DNA of 64,000 nucleotides from Rehmannia glutinosa (Eukaryota > Streptophyta > Magnoliopsida > Lamiales > Orobanchaceae): the NCBI GenBank assembly GCA_016081115.2, contig CM071930.1, forward strand, positions 25,745,641 through 25,809,640. Direction: 5' to 3'. The translations under genes and the position numbers were made by a program. The notes under the pieces were generated by a model. The model was not told where the DNA came from and searched no databases. It saw only the letters and a program-made list of their open reading frames with translations. Numbering within the stretch: the stretch's first letter is position 1; every line of letters begins with the position of its first letter. Below, in pieces: positions 1 through 12,154 of this stretch.

Positions 1-30
1 TGACTCAGTGTACAAGAAAGAAAGCATTTG
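1..30 (+). mobile_element. Sirevirus integrase-region fragment cut by window edge
   Basis: The first 26-30 bases match, with one or two differences, the stretch of element B starting at 22182, between the integrase zinc finger and core. It is on the plus strand, opposite to element A next to it, so it belongs to a separate copy that continues left of the window. It stops where a TGTAACGCCCC terminus begins at 31. Confidence 0.6.
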
Positions 31-895
31 TGTAACGCCCCGATTTTCAAAAGTTCAAGTAATTAAATAAAAGAGCTATAAAAGACATATTATATAAAAC
101 AAAGCCTATAGTTAAAATTTTCATCAAAATAAATAGAAGCACATTTACCCATATAAAATATTTATCCTTCCAAAAATAAAACACTAATTATCAACAATAT
201 TTCAATACCATTGACAATAATAATTTTTTTTTTTAAAAATCAAAATAAACTAAAATCTATTGTTTTCGCATCCACCGCCTCCAATTCTCGCTCGGGCTCC
301 TCAACCTGAAAAGTTATGAAAATGATAGGGTGATCTTCCACTTGCTCAGTAGAGATCAATTTGTCATTATATAATACAACATACAAGCATAATCAAAATA
401 ATATAACATGTAATTTTCCTCTGTAAATTTTTTCCTCTGACTGACCACTTAATAAATTTAGCACGGCGAGCTTAACCTGAAGATCAACTTCGATCCCGGA
501 CCTATTTACGGTCCCTGACTAGTTCCTCTGCATGTCATATATAAATGAAAATACTCACATGAAGCATCATATAAAGACAAGAATTAAAATCCCTACCTCA
601 ACTGATTTTTGTTAATCCGCGTAGTAACTAAAATGATTATTCTAATCTTCTTGATTCTCGATTCTTGAATCTGGTTTGTAGAGAAATGGGGTGAAGTTTG
701 TAAAGGAAAATTTTCAATTTATAGAGTTGAATTCTGGAATTTATGATTGAGAATTAAGTTCTCACATTAAAAATTATAACCCTTCACCTTTCATCTTCTT
801 TTCATTAAGTTTGAGCCCTTCTAAATTCATAAGTGAAATTTTCATTAAAAGTGGCTAATTGAAATTATATTTTTCTGATTAATAAAATTATAATT
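31..895 (-). mobile_element. TGTAACGCCCC-type LTR fragment
   Basis: AT-rich sequence opening with TGTAACGCCCC, the reverse complement of a common plant LTR end (GGGGCGTTACA). Its layout parallels that of 14026 onward: CCC-rich terminus, AT-rich stretch, a CTCCTCAA-CTGAA block near 298-312, then a CTCAGTAGAG-like block. There is no coding potential. The outer end was not found and the right limit (about 895) is set by where Sirevirus LTR sequence begins. The family is inferred, most likely Ty3/gypsy or a non-autonomous LTR element. Confidence 0.4.
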
Positions 896-901
896 CTTAT
901 A

Positions 902-1040
902 CTTCCAGGCATAGCTGACTTGACTCAACTCATTCAGCCCTATCTATTACAATTAGAATTACAAGGAAAATGGGGTGCCAACATTATATTCTAAGTTTTA
1001 CATGGCATTCATCAAAATCTAAACAATAAAATTTCCAACA
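902..1040 (-). repeat. 3' LTR remnant of element A
   Basis: Matches the first 140 bp or so of the LTRs of D (55400 and 44464 downward): the TGTTGG start, the ATGCCATGTAAAAC block and the block containing TTGGCACCCCATTTTC. The remaining LTR (about 1.3 kb) is missing. Sequence at 1041 is ORF3, not the expected GGCATCATCAAAAAGGGG tract. Confidence 0.8.
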
Positions 1041-3343
1041 CCATCTCTTTGTGCCTCAAATTGTGTGAGCTTCATTTGCGACGCAATGTGGTAGCTCTTT
1101 GAGTTATCGTGGGCCTCAACTAACTTAATGACCTTGTTGGCTCCAATTGATTCTTCCATTTGAGTAGTCGAAGCCTCAGCCCCGTAGCAGCATCACGGGC
1201 TGGTGATGGCACCAATGGAGGTGGGTTATCAACCAAAATAAATTAAGACAAGGCAGCTTTCTCACGAGCCTCTTTCAATTTTGCCACTTGTTCCTCTACA
1301 TATGAGTCATTAGGAGTGGACTCAGCTTCATTCTCCGAGTCAAGGAACTCTATTGCCACATTGTCACCGCAGTCATGCAGCACACTTATTTCTTCCATTT
1401 GAGGGGACTCTGATGTTGGCATAGATGGAACTGGCAATTTCCTTTCTCCATTACAACACCCATAAATGTCTTAACCTCCTGAGGGCCTTCAACAACCTTA
1501 GTAGCAGTTTCAACCGCTGCAAGGCAATGAACAATCCCTTCTGCAGATGGAGCTGCATTGGGGTCTTCAATGGTGGTATCCTTCGAGGTCTCAACCTCTT
1601 GGATTGCACGTTCAATACCAATAGTCTCAACTATCTTGGTCTGCTGTCCATCATGTGCCTCAGTTGTTTCAGTAGTGACCTCGGCCTGTAGTGCAGTTGG
1701 AATTTCAACTGAGATAGTCTTAACCGTCAAAGCATCATCAATCCAACTTTACTGTTCTTGTTGGGTCTCACCTTCTCCTCCTACCTTCAGTTTGTTAAGG
1801 TCTCTCACAGCCTCCTACTACCCGACTGTGGTGTGTTCAGTTTTCCCCTCAGTTGGCTCACCATACGAATCACGGGCAGTGGGGTCTACTGACACATGAG
1901 ACTCGGCTATTCCCTTTGGGTTGTCAGCCTCTGGGCAGTTGTCTCAATAACTTTCACAAGGCTTGACTCAGTTAGGTTGCCCACTACATCTTCATCCCTA
2001 ACTTCATCGTCAGTTTCCCTAGTTTGTCCTTCAGAGTAAGCTGGTGAGGTTGTTACTACGATTTGCCTCACTATTTCAAGAATATCGGGGGTTGGAGAGA
2101 TTTTACTTGAAGATTCTCAAGAGACCCTGAGCATAGATTGCTCATGCATCACCAAGGACTCTTTAAGTGCTTGCTGCAGCTCAGCCTTCTCGACTGGATC
2201 AGCTGCATCCATAACTTCCACATCGCTACTGCTGGCTCTTTCAATAGCTTTCTCAAGAATCTTAGGATCTGTGAAAGCACAAGTGTGAGGTTTTAGGGAC
2301 TCCTCAATGTCCTTGGCCTTCTCCAATTCCTTAACTTTTGCAGCTTCCTTCTTATCATACAATAAGGTCGTGCAAACATCTGCATCAAGGGTAGTGCGAA
2401 CTGTGGTGTAGTCCAGGAAACCTAGAAGATATTCCTCTTCTTCAATCATCTCGGGCCTCTCGAATTGGATCCGGCTAGCACTCAGCTTCCAAGCTTTCCA
2501 TGCGCGCATCCATTCCTCAATATCTGGATATGCAGGGGATAGGATCTGAAGGTCATCTTCATCTTCATCTTCTAGCATAGGCTCAATAGAAGCCTTCTCT
2601 ACCTCAGCTACATCATCATCAGTCTGAGGTGGTGTAACAACTGAATCATCTTTCCTCGTATCATCTGTGGGCCTGACATCTGTATCTTATTCAGATGTAT
2701 GCTGCTGAGCAGCTGAGTTTCTTGAGCAGTGCTTTCACCAACGTCCCCATCCTTTGATTTCTATTGTTCTTCGACAACAACTTTCTCTGTCTGAGCTGTG
2801 GCGGACTCAGCTGGCTCAGCAGCTTTGTTAGCCTTCTTCACAAGTGTCCTCATGGTCTTCCTCTCCAAGGGAACTTCGGGTTCTTCTTCCTGTTCCTCTG
2901 CCACGACAGTTGGCTCTGCCACCTTCCGTTTCTTTGCAGCTGGCTTTTGGGGTGCAACTGTTCTTTTATTTCTCACCACGGGGGAAGGAACTAGAACAGG
3001 CTTTGGTGAGGGGGCTTTAGTAGAAACAGTTGTGTCCTCGGGGACATGCTTAGCTGATTCCTCCTCAGAGGTAGCATACTTCTTGGCGTATGGGCCTGCT
3101 TCTGGGCACCTGAGAGGTTGGCCTTGAACATATATTCTTGTTTGCATGGAAGGATTTCCCATTGCGCATGGGCACACCCTTATTATCCATTAGATGACCT
3201 AAGATCAGGCCATATCCCAGCGAACTTGCAAACTTCCCATCAACAGCCACCTTCATGTTGAGTACATTTTGGCACAGGTTGCTAAAAATGATCTTAGCCC
3301 AGTTCACCTCTTTCTCCTCCGTAATGGGTGCCGTTACAATCAT
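1041..3343 (-). pseudogene. Sirevirus ORF3 (env-like position) of element A, truncated and broken
   Basis: Degenerate third ORF downstream of pol. The readable parts, N to C, are: the end of the conserved N-terminal domain (3343-3065, with SLGYGLILGHLM as in B and D); a basic/acidic K, P and E-rich stretch (3177-2761); an acidic segment with IEEEEYLLGFL (2578-2117) ending in AELQQALKES, which resembles a ubiquitin-interacting motif; and a VET/VEG-rich acidic segment (1730-1243). Against D, the first 190 or so codons are deleted, so an ATG at 3343 follows ORF3 leader sequence directly. The C-terminal coiled coil is lost at the LTR junction. Function is unknown; 'envelope-like' describes only the position in Sireviruses. 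I see no signal peptide or clear membrane segment. Confidence 0.7.
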
Positions 3344-3456
3344 CTTAGGGTTTCAAAAGCAAAGAATTAGGGTTTTGGAGCTTCTTTGCAGAGAGAGTTT
3401 AAGATTCCTTTGTGAGCAAGAGAGTGAAAGTGAGGAGAGAGAAAATAAAATTTCTC

Positions 3457-3463
3457 TATATAT
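3457..3463 (-). promoter_or_regulatory. Candidate TATA box upstream of ORF3 (element A)
   Basis: A minus-strand TATA-like run is followed by a pyrimidine-rich CTCTCTCCTCAC leader and then ORF3. The same arrangement is seen in B (about 25115) and D (about 49475). Functional use is inferred from this conservation. Confidence 0.35.
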
Positions 3464-3888
3464 GGGACTTGAAAGGACGATTTCTGAATTTGAAAAGTTT
3501 AAATATTGATCAATGGCTGAGATCAAAAGGTCAAAACCACATTAATTTCCCCACATTAAATGCAACAACATCTATATCCAATCATGGATAAACCATCACA
3601 GGCTTTTGACTGACACCACTAATGATGCTGACGTCATGTCTAAAAACATTCCCGCTCGAGGAAAACAACCTTGTTTTGTCACTTAGATCATAAACGCTTT
3701 AGCTATCTCCATTTATGACTCGACTTTGCTACTCTCTTCCTTGATTGGACTGATTAAACACTTGGTTGTCCAGCTAACTTGATTCAGCTGACTAGCCACA
3801 TAAGCTGTTTCACTTGGCTGATAAGTGAAACTCTACTGATATGCAATTTTCTTATCTTTATCTCTGTTGAATAAGTCTTCTAAGCTTT

Positions 3889-5345
3889 CTAACACAACTC
3901 AATCAATCCAAGATCATTCTTAAGTTCTTTAAATCTTGATTCACAGAAGGGCTTTGTGAATATATTAGCTAACTGCTTATCAATTGATATGTATTCCAAT
4001 ATGATGTATTTCTTTTCAACATGATCTCTTATAAAATGATATCTGGCATCAATGTGCTTGGTTCTTGAATGCAATACTGGATTTTGAGTAATTGAAATGG
4101 TACTTGTATTATCACACATAATTGGAATCTCTGTTTCTTCAATGTTATAATCTCTCAGTTGTTGCCTCATCCATAGAACTTGGGCACAATAGTTGTCTAC
4201 AGGAATGTACTCTGCTTCAGCTGTGGATGTAGCTATTGAGTTTTGTTTCTTGCCGAACCAAGAAACCAATCTTTTTTCAAACATTTGACAAGTACCAGAT
4301 GTACTCTTCCTATCAACTCTACATCCAGCATAGACTTAGTCTGGGTAACCAATCAACTTGAATCCTCCTTCCGTTGGATACCACAAGCCAACTTCTTGGC
4401 TTCCCTTCAAATACCTTAGGATTATCTTGGCTGCAGTCATATGAATTTCCTTTGGAGTAGATTGAAATCTTGCACAAACACCTATTACAAAGGTGATGTA
4501 TGGTCTGCTTGATTTCAAATAGAGCAATGATCTAATGTGCTCTATACCTTATTTGATCAACAACTTTTCCTTCTGCATCCATATCCATCTTCACATATGT
4601 ATTCATGGGAATCTTCACAAATGACTTCTCTTCCATACCAAATTTCTATATTAAATCTCTGGTATATTTGGTTTGACTTATGAAGGTTCCATCATTCATT
4701 TGCTTGACTTGAAGACCTAGAAACGAAGTCATCTCTCCCATCATGCTCATCTCAAACTTTTCTTGCATAAGGTTTGAGAATTTGTCACACAACTCTTTAT
4801 TTGTGGATCCAAATATGATGGCATCCACATATATTCAAACAAGCAATATATTTTCTCCATCTTGAATTCTGAAGAGTGTTATGTCAATTTTGCCTTTGGT
4901 GAATCCATTGTCTATAAGAAACTGAGACAATGTGTCATACCATGCTCTTGGTGCTTGTTGCAAACCATATAATGCTTTCTTGAGCTTGGAACCCTATCTC
5001 CAATAGTTTTCTGCTCAACCTGGAGGTTGTTCCACATATACTTCTTCTTCCAAAAGTCCATTAAAAATGTACTCGTCACATCCATTTGATAGACTATGAA
5101 GTTCTTGTGTGTTGCATAAGCAAGAAACATCCTTATTGATTCCAATCTTGTAATAGGTGCAAAGGTTTCATCAAAATCTATTCCCTCTTCCTGGAAATAC
5201 CTTTGGATACCAATCTTACTTTGTTTCTTACTAAAAATCCCTCTCCATTCATCTTGTTTCAAATTACCCACTTAGTATCAATAACATTTTGGTAGGTAGG
5301 CCTTTGAACCAATTCCCAAACTTTATTCCTTTCAAACTGATTAAG
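3889..5345 (-). pseudogene. Reverse transcriptase / RNase H of element A
   Basis: Copia RT and RNase H would copy element RNA into cDNA. Fragments in order: RT start near 5345, ITRLESIRMFLAYA and YQMDV (5271-4912), the catalytic region (about 4840-4810), FLGLQVKQ (4828-4646), LYLKSSRPYITF (4527-4336), and RNase H with TAEAEY, CDNTS, RTKHID and ANIFTKP (4284-3889). The catalytic motif reads YVDA instead of YVDD and has a stop two codons before it. Several frameshifts separate the pieces. Domain identity is certain; the copy is dead. Confidence 0.85.
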
Positions 5346-6700
5346 CTTTTCCTGCATAGATAGAATCCAATGAGTGTCATCCAATGCGTGTGATACATAA
5401 TTTGACTCAATTTGATTAATGAAACAAGTGAACATAGCTTCATGTTGAGTCCTGGATTTGGTTCCTACTCCTTCTCTAGAATTCCCAAAGATTAGCTCTG
5501 GTGGATAGTCTTCAGCTATCTCACATCAGGTTGGAGTAAGTCTGCTGGATTAAGTCTTCTTGCAGCTAAGTTGTCTTGAATAGCTTTTTCTTGATCATCA
5601 TTCAGCTGCAAGCCTTCCAGCTGTCTTTGAGATTCAGTTATTTCATCTTCATCTGGGTTGAGTCTTTTAATGTCTGCCTCAACATATGGACTCTTTTGAA
5701 TAGTTGGCCGATTCATCTTGTCAGCTAAATCATCAATGTCTTCTCCATTAATACGTGGTTCATCATAAACCACATGGATAGATTCTTCTATGATCATTAT
5801 CATCTTGCTCAACACTCTGAAAGCTTTACTCTCAGTGGAGTATCCCAAAAAGATACCTTCATCAGCTTTAGCATCAAAAGCTTTCAAGTTGTCCTTGCCA
5901 TTGTTGTGAATGAAGCACTTACATCCAAAGATATGAAAATATCCAACATTTGACTTCCTTCATGTCCAAATTTGATAGGGGGCCTTGGACAACTGCCTAT
6001 TAATCATACACCTATTCTAAGTGTATCAAGCGGTGTTAATGGCTTCAGCCCAAAATCTCTTAGGCAATCCAGCTTCAGCTAAAATGGTCCTTGCAGCTTC
6101 CTTGAGGGTTATGTTCCTTTTTTCAGCAACTCCATTCTGCTGTGGATTTCTTGCAGCTGATAACTCATGAGCAATACCATTCTATATGAAATATTGAGTT
6201 ATAATCCCATTGACAAACTCAATTCCTCTGTTAGACCTTATCTTGATAATGGCTTGACTCTTCTCATTTTGAACTCTTGTCATAAAGTGTGGAAGCTTCT
6301 TCTAAGTTTCTTTCTTTTTACATATAAAGATAGTCCATGTGTATCTTGAATAATCATCCACCACTACTAAGGTGTATTTCTTTCCACTTATGCTAGCTTG
6401 TTCAATGGGATCAAATAAACCCATATGCAATAAATGCAAGATCCTTGTTGAAGAAGAACTATGCTTATCCTTGAATGATTGATTTGCTTTCCCATCTGGC
6501 ATGCTTCACAAATGCTTTCCTTATTGTACACTGAATCTGGCAATCCTTCCACAAGATAACTCATTTCAAGCTTGTTGATTGTCTTGAAGTTCATGTGACT
6601 CAATTTCTTGTGCCACAACCAACTAGATTCGGCTGTACTCTTTGCTATTAGACATGTACGTGGTGTAGTAGTTGACCAATCCACTACATACATGTTCTTC
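5346..6700 (-). pseudogene. Integrase of element A
   Basis: Ty1/copia integrase pieces. The zinc-binding region (LWHKKLSHMNF followed by CEACQMGKQ) lies near 6620-6490, the start of the core (KKYTLVVVDDYSRYTWT) at 6400-6310, and the C-terminal part (KAFDAKADEGIFLGYS) at 5887-5800, followed by a linker rich in D, E and N. A stop and a frameshift break the core between 6300 and 5890. It would insert the cDNA into host DNA. Confidence 0.8.
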
Positions 6701-7350
6701 TGTCTTGATCTTGATAATAAAACTTCATTTGATTCAGTATCCTTGATTTGGCATACACCGATGTTGAATCCTACATTGTAGCCCTTACCACAGAGTTGGC
6801 TGATACTCAATAGATTGAAATTAAGCCCTTCAACGTAGGCTACATCTATGATTTCCAGTCCATTTTTCTTTATAGATCCAATGCCTCTTATCTCCTCTTG
6901 AGCTTCATCTCCTCTAAATATAACTTTTGCTCCTCTTAACTCCTTGAAGTTTGATAGATTATTCTTATTGCCAGTCATATGTCTGGAACATCCACTATCC
7001 ATGTACCAGGTTTCTTGGCACTCAACTGTTCCTTGAACCTACAATCAAGGAAATCAATTTTTAGGTACCTAAACCTGTCTGGGTCCTGAGGGGTTATCAC
7101 TATAAGGTGATCCAACCAACCAATACCCAAATGATCTGACTCTAAGAGATTGCCACCTATCAGTTCCATAATCATAACGAATCTTAGCAAATTGCTTGGG
7201 AGCTTAAGACACATACAACTGTCTCTTTTGTTTGTATATCTGTGAATGTGCTGGTGCATTTGCTCTCTTTGGATAATATGGAAAGTTTTGTGCACATTGA
7301 GCGTGTGCTTGGGTGCATATGTGTGCTGATAATGGTTTCTTTGCCTAGGG
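6701..7350 (-). pseudogene. Aspartic protease / GAG-pre-integrase region of element A
   Basis: MDSGCSRHMTG at about 7002-6970 is the copia protease active site (DSG kept). It is followed by FNLLSISQLCGKGYNV and the GAG-pre-integrase block. Upstream residues (7295-6975) sit in another frame, so the protease is split by a frameshift just before the active site. Confidence 0.75.
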
Positions 7351-7845
7351 AATGACCTGTTTTCAGTCTGAGGTCTTTGCCACTTGGGCTTGTGTCCCTT
7401 AGTGCTTGGCTAATATCTCATTTGATTATTCCAATCAGCCGAACTAGGATAATTTTTACCATTCCCTTCATATGGCTTTCTGTGCTGAAACCTTTGGGCT
7501 TTAGGTAGTTCTATTTTGCTTTCATAGAATATTTTCTGTTTGGAGTCTGCTGATGGACTTATCTAAATTTAGTTTCAGCCGTCCTTTTAGCATACCCTGC
7601 TGGCTTCTTGCCTTTGCTTTTATAACCCAGGCCAACATATGTGTGATTCTGAGTGTGAGTGGGTGCAACATATGGTGCTTTTGGCTTTTGGACTCCTTCA
7701 TTGCTTGAGGATCCTTTCTCCAAAAACCACTATTGGAGTTTGAAATTAACTAATGAATTAAATCCTAAGCCAGTTTTATCTTCTATATCCTTTTGGATCA
7801 TCAGTAATTCATCCAATGTTTTAGATGATTTACTGAGTGATGAAA

Positions 7846-9371
7846 TCACATTTTTAAAATCTTTTTCCCTTTTTTTTTTTCAGCTAAGTCTTCATTGACT
7901 TTAGCAATCTCAACCTTCAACTCTTTGTTCTCAATAGCTATGTGACTGAGAGTACTCAGTGCTTCAGTCAACTGTGAGTTTTGGCTTTTGAGCTGGCTGT
8001 TTTCCTCATTTAGAAGTGTGTGTGAGGTTTTTATGTGCTCAAAGTCCTTCATCATTTTGCCTAATGAATCATAAAAATCTGTGGGTGATGAAGGGTGTGT
8101 GTCACTATCACTATCATCAAAAATAGCGGTAGATGTATTAGAATGTACCTCATCTTCTTATTCTTTGGCCATAAGGCAAATCAGAGCCTCTTCTTCGGTG
8201 TCTGAGGAATAGTCTGCCTCATTGCTGTCTGACTCAACATTCTCTTTGCACTTGGCTGTGTTAGTTTCAGCAGCCATCATGGCTTTCTTCTTTGCTTGCC
8301 TCCTTTCTCTGAAGACCTTTCTTTCTTCCTCATTTATATACTTGTTGACTGATGGATAGGAACAATCAACAACAAGGTATCCTGACTGTCTGCAGTTCTA
8401 GCACAGGTTTTCAACCTTTTGATAATTAGCTCTTTGATTATCAGCTGTCGATATTCAACTCTTTTGTGGTCAGCTCTCTTGTGTGGTCTATCTTCCTTGG
8501 TCTTGAAAGGTACTAAATGTCTTCTAAAGGTTTCATCCTTGTTTCTTTTGTAGTTCTTGTTAAAGAACCTATTGAATCTTTTCACCATAAGGGCAATCTT
8601 CTCTTGGTCAATGGTATCCTTGGAATCAGCTCTTTTGGATTCTCCAGTCAATAGAGCAACTATCTTGGGTACAACTATCTCTTCTTGCTCTTTTCTTCGG
8701 AGCTCAAATTCATAAGCTTTCAAATATGAGAATAGCTCATGGTTGGAGGTTCTTGTTAAGTCCATGAAGTGTCTCAAGGCCATCACCTTCATTTCCCATT
8801 CAGTTGGGAGCGACATCAATATCTTTATACACATCTCCTTTTGTGTGTATTCTTTGCCCAGAGCTGAGAGCTTATTTGTAATTTCAGTAAATCTGGCATC
8901 CAGTTGATCCAGAGTTTCACCTGCAAACATTTTAAAATTTTTAAGTTTTTGTACAACAACAGTTAATTTATTTTCTTTAATTTGCCCTGATCCTTTGCAA
9001 ATTACATTTAACTTCTCCCATATCTCTTTAGCCATTCTGCATGATTTGACTTTGTTGAACATGGCTTCGTCAAGAGACTTGTACAAAATATCCTTGGCAA
9101 CATTAACCAAGTTGTATCTCTTTCTATCTTCATTGATCCATTCACATCGAGGCTTTTCGACCATTGCAGGTCTTGGTGCAACATTCTCTCCTTCAGCAGC
9201 AGGAGCAGTAGCCCTTGCAGTTGTGTTCACTTTTAATATCATTAAAGGTCCATCCTCAATGACGAACCACATCTCATCGTGTAGAGATGAAAGATGTGCC
9301 TGCATGCGAATCTTCCAGTCATCAAATTCCTCAACAGTGAACATAGGAATGTGAGGTAGATTTGCTTCCAT
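7846..9371 (-). pseudogene. gag of element A
   Basis: The ATG at 9371 starts MEANLPHIPMFTVEEFDDW, the usual N-terminus of copia gag in this family. About 300 residues of the capsid-type (UBN2-like) domain follow, with AKEIWEKLNVICKG and SALGKEYTQKEMCIKIL. A frameshift near 8420 precedes the zinc knuckle. In the correct frame the knuckle reads C-stop-N-C and its His is replaced by Tyr, so it is doubly inactivated. The coiled-coil C-terminus (NEENSQLKSQNSQL) remains at 8055-7846. Confidence 0.8.
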
Positions 9372-9449
9372 GATAATAACTTGTTTTAAAAATAAAATTT
9401 TAAAACATGTGATGTATCATTGAAAAAGATTGAGATCTAGTTCAATAAC

Positions 9450-10740
9450 TGATACGTGTAAAATATACGTGCATTTAGGGGCTTAAAATGATATATATAT
9501 TTGATACATTTGCATGTATATTTAGTACTTGGTTTCCTTAGAAGGGCATGATACTGCGTATTCTTGTAACTTTTTACACGAAACGGAGCTTAATCAAAGA
9601 AATATCAGTTGAAAGGTCCGGATAGGATTGACGAGTGCGAAGAAAAGATCGAAAAGACAAAGAACCGGACAAAAACACGTCACACGGCCAGACCGTGTGG
9701 GACCACACGGCCGTGTGACCTGCGTATGCAGAAGACATGTCCGTGTAAAGTTGGGAGAAAAATAGGGGACGAACCTAGCTGCACGGCTGGATCGTGTAAA
9801 GGCCACACGGGCATGTGGAGTGGTCGTGTGAGAGCCACACGACCATGTGAAGCTACATGGGCGGGCCATGTGACGCGCTGTCTCGGATATTTTTGTGTCC
9901 TTTTCCCAGTACAACTCTACAAGTGATCTCTCCAAGCATCTATAAAAGGACCTAAGGGCTGCACGAAAATTACATCCATACCACATACAACATACCAAAT
10001 TTCACAGGAACACAAGATCCAAGGTCTTCTGAGAGAGGAGGGCTATGTCGCGAAGGACACCACAATTCCTTTCGCATCTACGGAAGCACAAGAGCTTCAA
10101 AGGCTTGGAAGGAGAATCCATCCTGACAAGAAATAGTTTTCTTAGTTTAGATCTCTTGTCTGTGCTTAAACAATGTCACAATGTTGATTTCAAGTTTGTC
10201 TATGAATTTGTTATCAATGTTTGGCTAATCTTTCGGATCATAGGGCATAATCAAAACCATGGATTCATGTTAAATCTTGATTAATTATTTTCTTAATTAA
10301 TTCATGTGATCTATTTTATGAATTCGAGTGCTTATTCTTAATTGCTTATTATTTGGCCAATAATTGGCATGTCAAATTTGTTAGTGCGAAATTCGGAAGA
10401 GGAGTTCTAACAAAGAAGGAAATCAAATTACAACTGTTTGTGGGGATTCATTCAATTCATAGATCTTTTGGGAGCTAATAATAGTTGTATCGAGTCGGGA
10501 GACCTATAATTTTTATTAATCTACTGTTTATACGCCGCCCGGGAGGGGGAATAGACTAACTTAGGAATTGAACCTATATAATTACATGACTTGGTTTTTA
10601 AAACTTTAATTGGATTTAATATTGAAGAATCATATTGAGATTATGTGCCTAAGGTTGCTTTCGTGGTTGTTGAAAATATTTGTGGGGTTCGCAAATTATT
10701 TATTTTATTTTATTTTTGATTTTTATTAAAACTTGATATT
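9450..10740. mobile_element. Foreign LTR-like insertion replacing the leader of element A
   Basis: Sequence changes abruptly at 9450 (TGATACG start) and returns to the Sirevirus PBS remnant at 10741. About 40 bp of leader present in D is missing. The insert has no convincing ORF. It contains GC-rich ACACGGCCGTGTG-type repeats at 9690-9870, a TATAAAAG motif near 9940, and AT-rich sequence ending at a run of TTTTATTT. It resembles a Ty3/gypsy LTR or solo LTR, but neither a second LTR nor a target duplication was found. Confidence 0.45.
9690..9870. repeat. CACACGG/CCGTGTG palindromic repeat cluster
   Basis: About eight imperfect copies of CACACGGCC or GGCCGTGTG (and variants with CATG) at irregular 15-30 bp spacing. 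They form many short inverted repeats in an otherwise AT-rich setting. Short ORFs across it are low-complexity artefacts. Confidence 0.7.
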
Positions 10741-10750
10741 TCTGATTCCA
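10741..10750 (-). other. Primer-binding-site remnant of element A
   Basis: Minus strand TGGAATCAGA, two bases from the LTR end, corresponds to the first ten bases of TGGTATCAGAGC (initiator tRNA-Met complement) with one substitution. The last two bases are lost at the insertion junction. Confidence 0.6.
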
Positions 10751-10752
10751 CT

Positions 10753-12154
10753 TATAGGTCCTAAGGGGTGTTTATGTAAAGTCTAGAAGGGGAAGGGGTT
10801 GAATAGACTTTAATAATTTTTGATTTTTTTCCCCTTAAATCAGGGTTTTAAATCACAAGCCAACTTTCAACTTAGTCCTTAAGAGACAACTAAGTCAAAC
10901 ATCAACAGTAGAGTTAGCCACTCAACATACTAGAGAGAGCTGTTGATAAGATAACTCAGCTGACTGAAGTGACTTTTTTTTTTTTTTATAAAAACAGATG
11001 ACTTGGTTTTTCAACGAAAGTCTTACACCATTGTTTAAAAATATATTTTCAACACTTGTTTTAGGTTAAGTTATTATCAGTAGACTTAGCAAATTTTTCT
11101 AACAGCAGATATAAATAAGCAAGAAATAAATGTGTTGAAAGATAAAAGACACAAAGCAATTTATAGTGGTTCGAGGATGGGGCAATTCCTCTAATCCACT
11201 CTTCTCCAACTCCTGGAGACACTAGAGTAATAGTGACTTAGTTACAATATTACAACAATCCAAGCTTAGCCTTGGTCATGCAGCTAGCTTCACTTATGGG
11301 ACTCAGCTCTTCACAAGACGTCTGTCCTGCTACTTCAACTCCTTTAGACTTTTGGATTTGATCACTTATGTGCAGACCCCTTTCTTTTTCAACAAAATTC
11401 CTCTTCAACAGTTTGAAGTTTTCTTTCCTTCACTAAGTGTGTTGGATCAATTTACTTCGAGTTTTAGGCTTGAGGATAGAATTAATTTCTTGAGAGTAGA
11501 TTTCTCTTTGCTTGAATGCTTGTAGGTATGTGTCTATTGCTTCGTACTCTCTCTCTAAAATTCCTCAGGCTTTTATAGTCGTAGTTCGAAAGTGTATCCG
11601 TTGAAGAGATAGATGCATTTTCAAACTCCACTTCTTGGTCGTTGGCTTGTCTTGATCTGCGACAGAAGTGATGGAGACATTTCTAGTTTAGTTGACCACC
11701 GCAGCTTTTCGTGTTCTCATTGTTCGTGCTTCCTTTGGTTTATTCTATTTGCACGCTTTTGGGATGAGCACTTTAAGCACTATAGTGTGGATGTATTACT
11801 AAAATAAGTAATTTTCTCATCTTGAGTGCAATGGATCCATCACGATCGACTTTGACTTCAATAGTTGTTTTACCCCTTAACTTGAGTCAGCTCCAATCAT
11901 TTTGGAATTACTTATCTGTCTGTCAACTGACATAAAACAGCCTTCTGGTACTTGATTGATATTTGTCTTCAATTACTCAGTTGCTTCTTCACCTTGGTCT
12001 CCAGTCTACTTCTACAATCTTCAAATTGGCTGCTTCGACTTGGCTTACATATCCTATCTATTACATAGTTGAATTTATAGCAGAATTGGGGTGCCAACAT
12101 CCTAATCTAAGTTACATAGCATCATCTAAATCTATACAATAAATTTTCCCAACA
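10753..12154 (-). repeat. 5' LTR of element A
   Basis: 1402-bp LTR reading TGTTGGG from 12154 down to 10753, where the end is TATA instead of TACA. It is collinear with the LTRs of B and D over the TTGGCACCCC block, the middle and the CCCCTTAGGACC end, but diverged, closer to the fragments at 13079 and 15977. A run of about 16 T residues lies at 10975-10990. Confidence 0.85.

Larger units (their letters stand above)
902..12154 (-). mobile_element. Sirevirus-like Ty1/copia element A, degenerate
   Basis: Read on the minus strand the order is 5' LTR (12154-10753), a PBS remnant, a foreign insertion, gag, protease, integrase, RT, RNase H, a spacer, ORF3 and a truncated 3' LTR (1040-902). ORF3 and the tRNA-Met type PBS point to the Sirevirus lineage. 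Every ORF is broken. The 3' LTR keeps only its first 140 bp or so and abuts ORF3 directly, so the polypurine tract and the ORF3 C-terminus are lost. The gag leader is replaced by another element at 9450-10740. No target duplication can be recovered. Confidence 0.85.

Noticed and set aside
9609..9926. 105-codon plus-strand ORF and 134-codon minus-strand ORF over the same stretch
   Set aside because: Both are produced by the CACACGG/CCGTGTG repeats (TRPC/HTA-type repetition) and match no protein type; overlapping ORFs on both strands indicate repeat bias.
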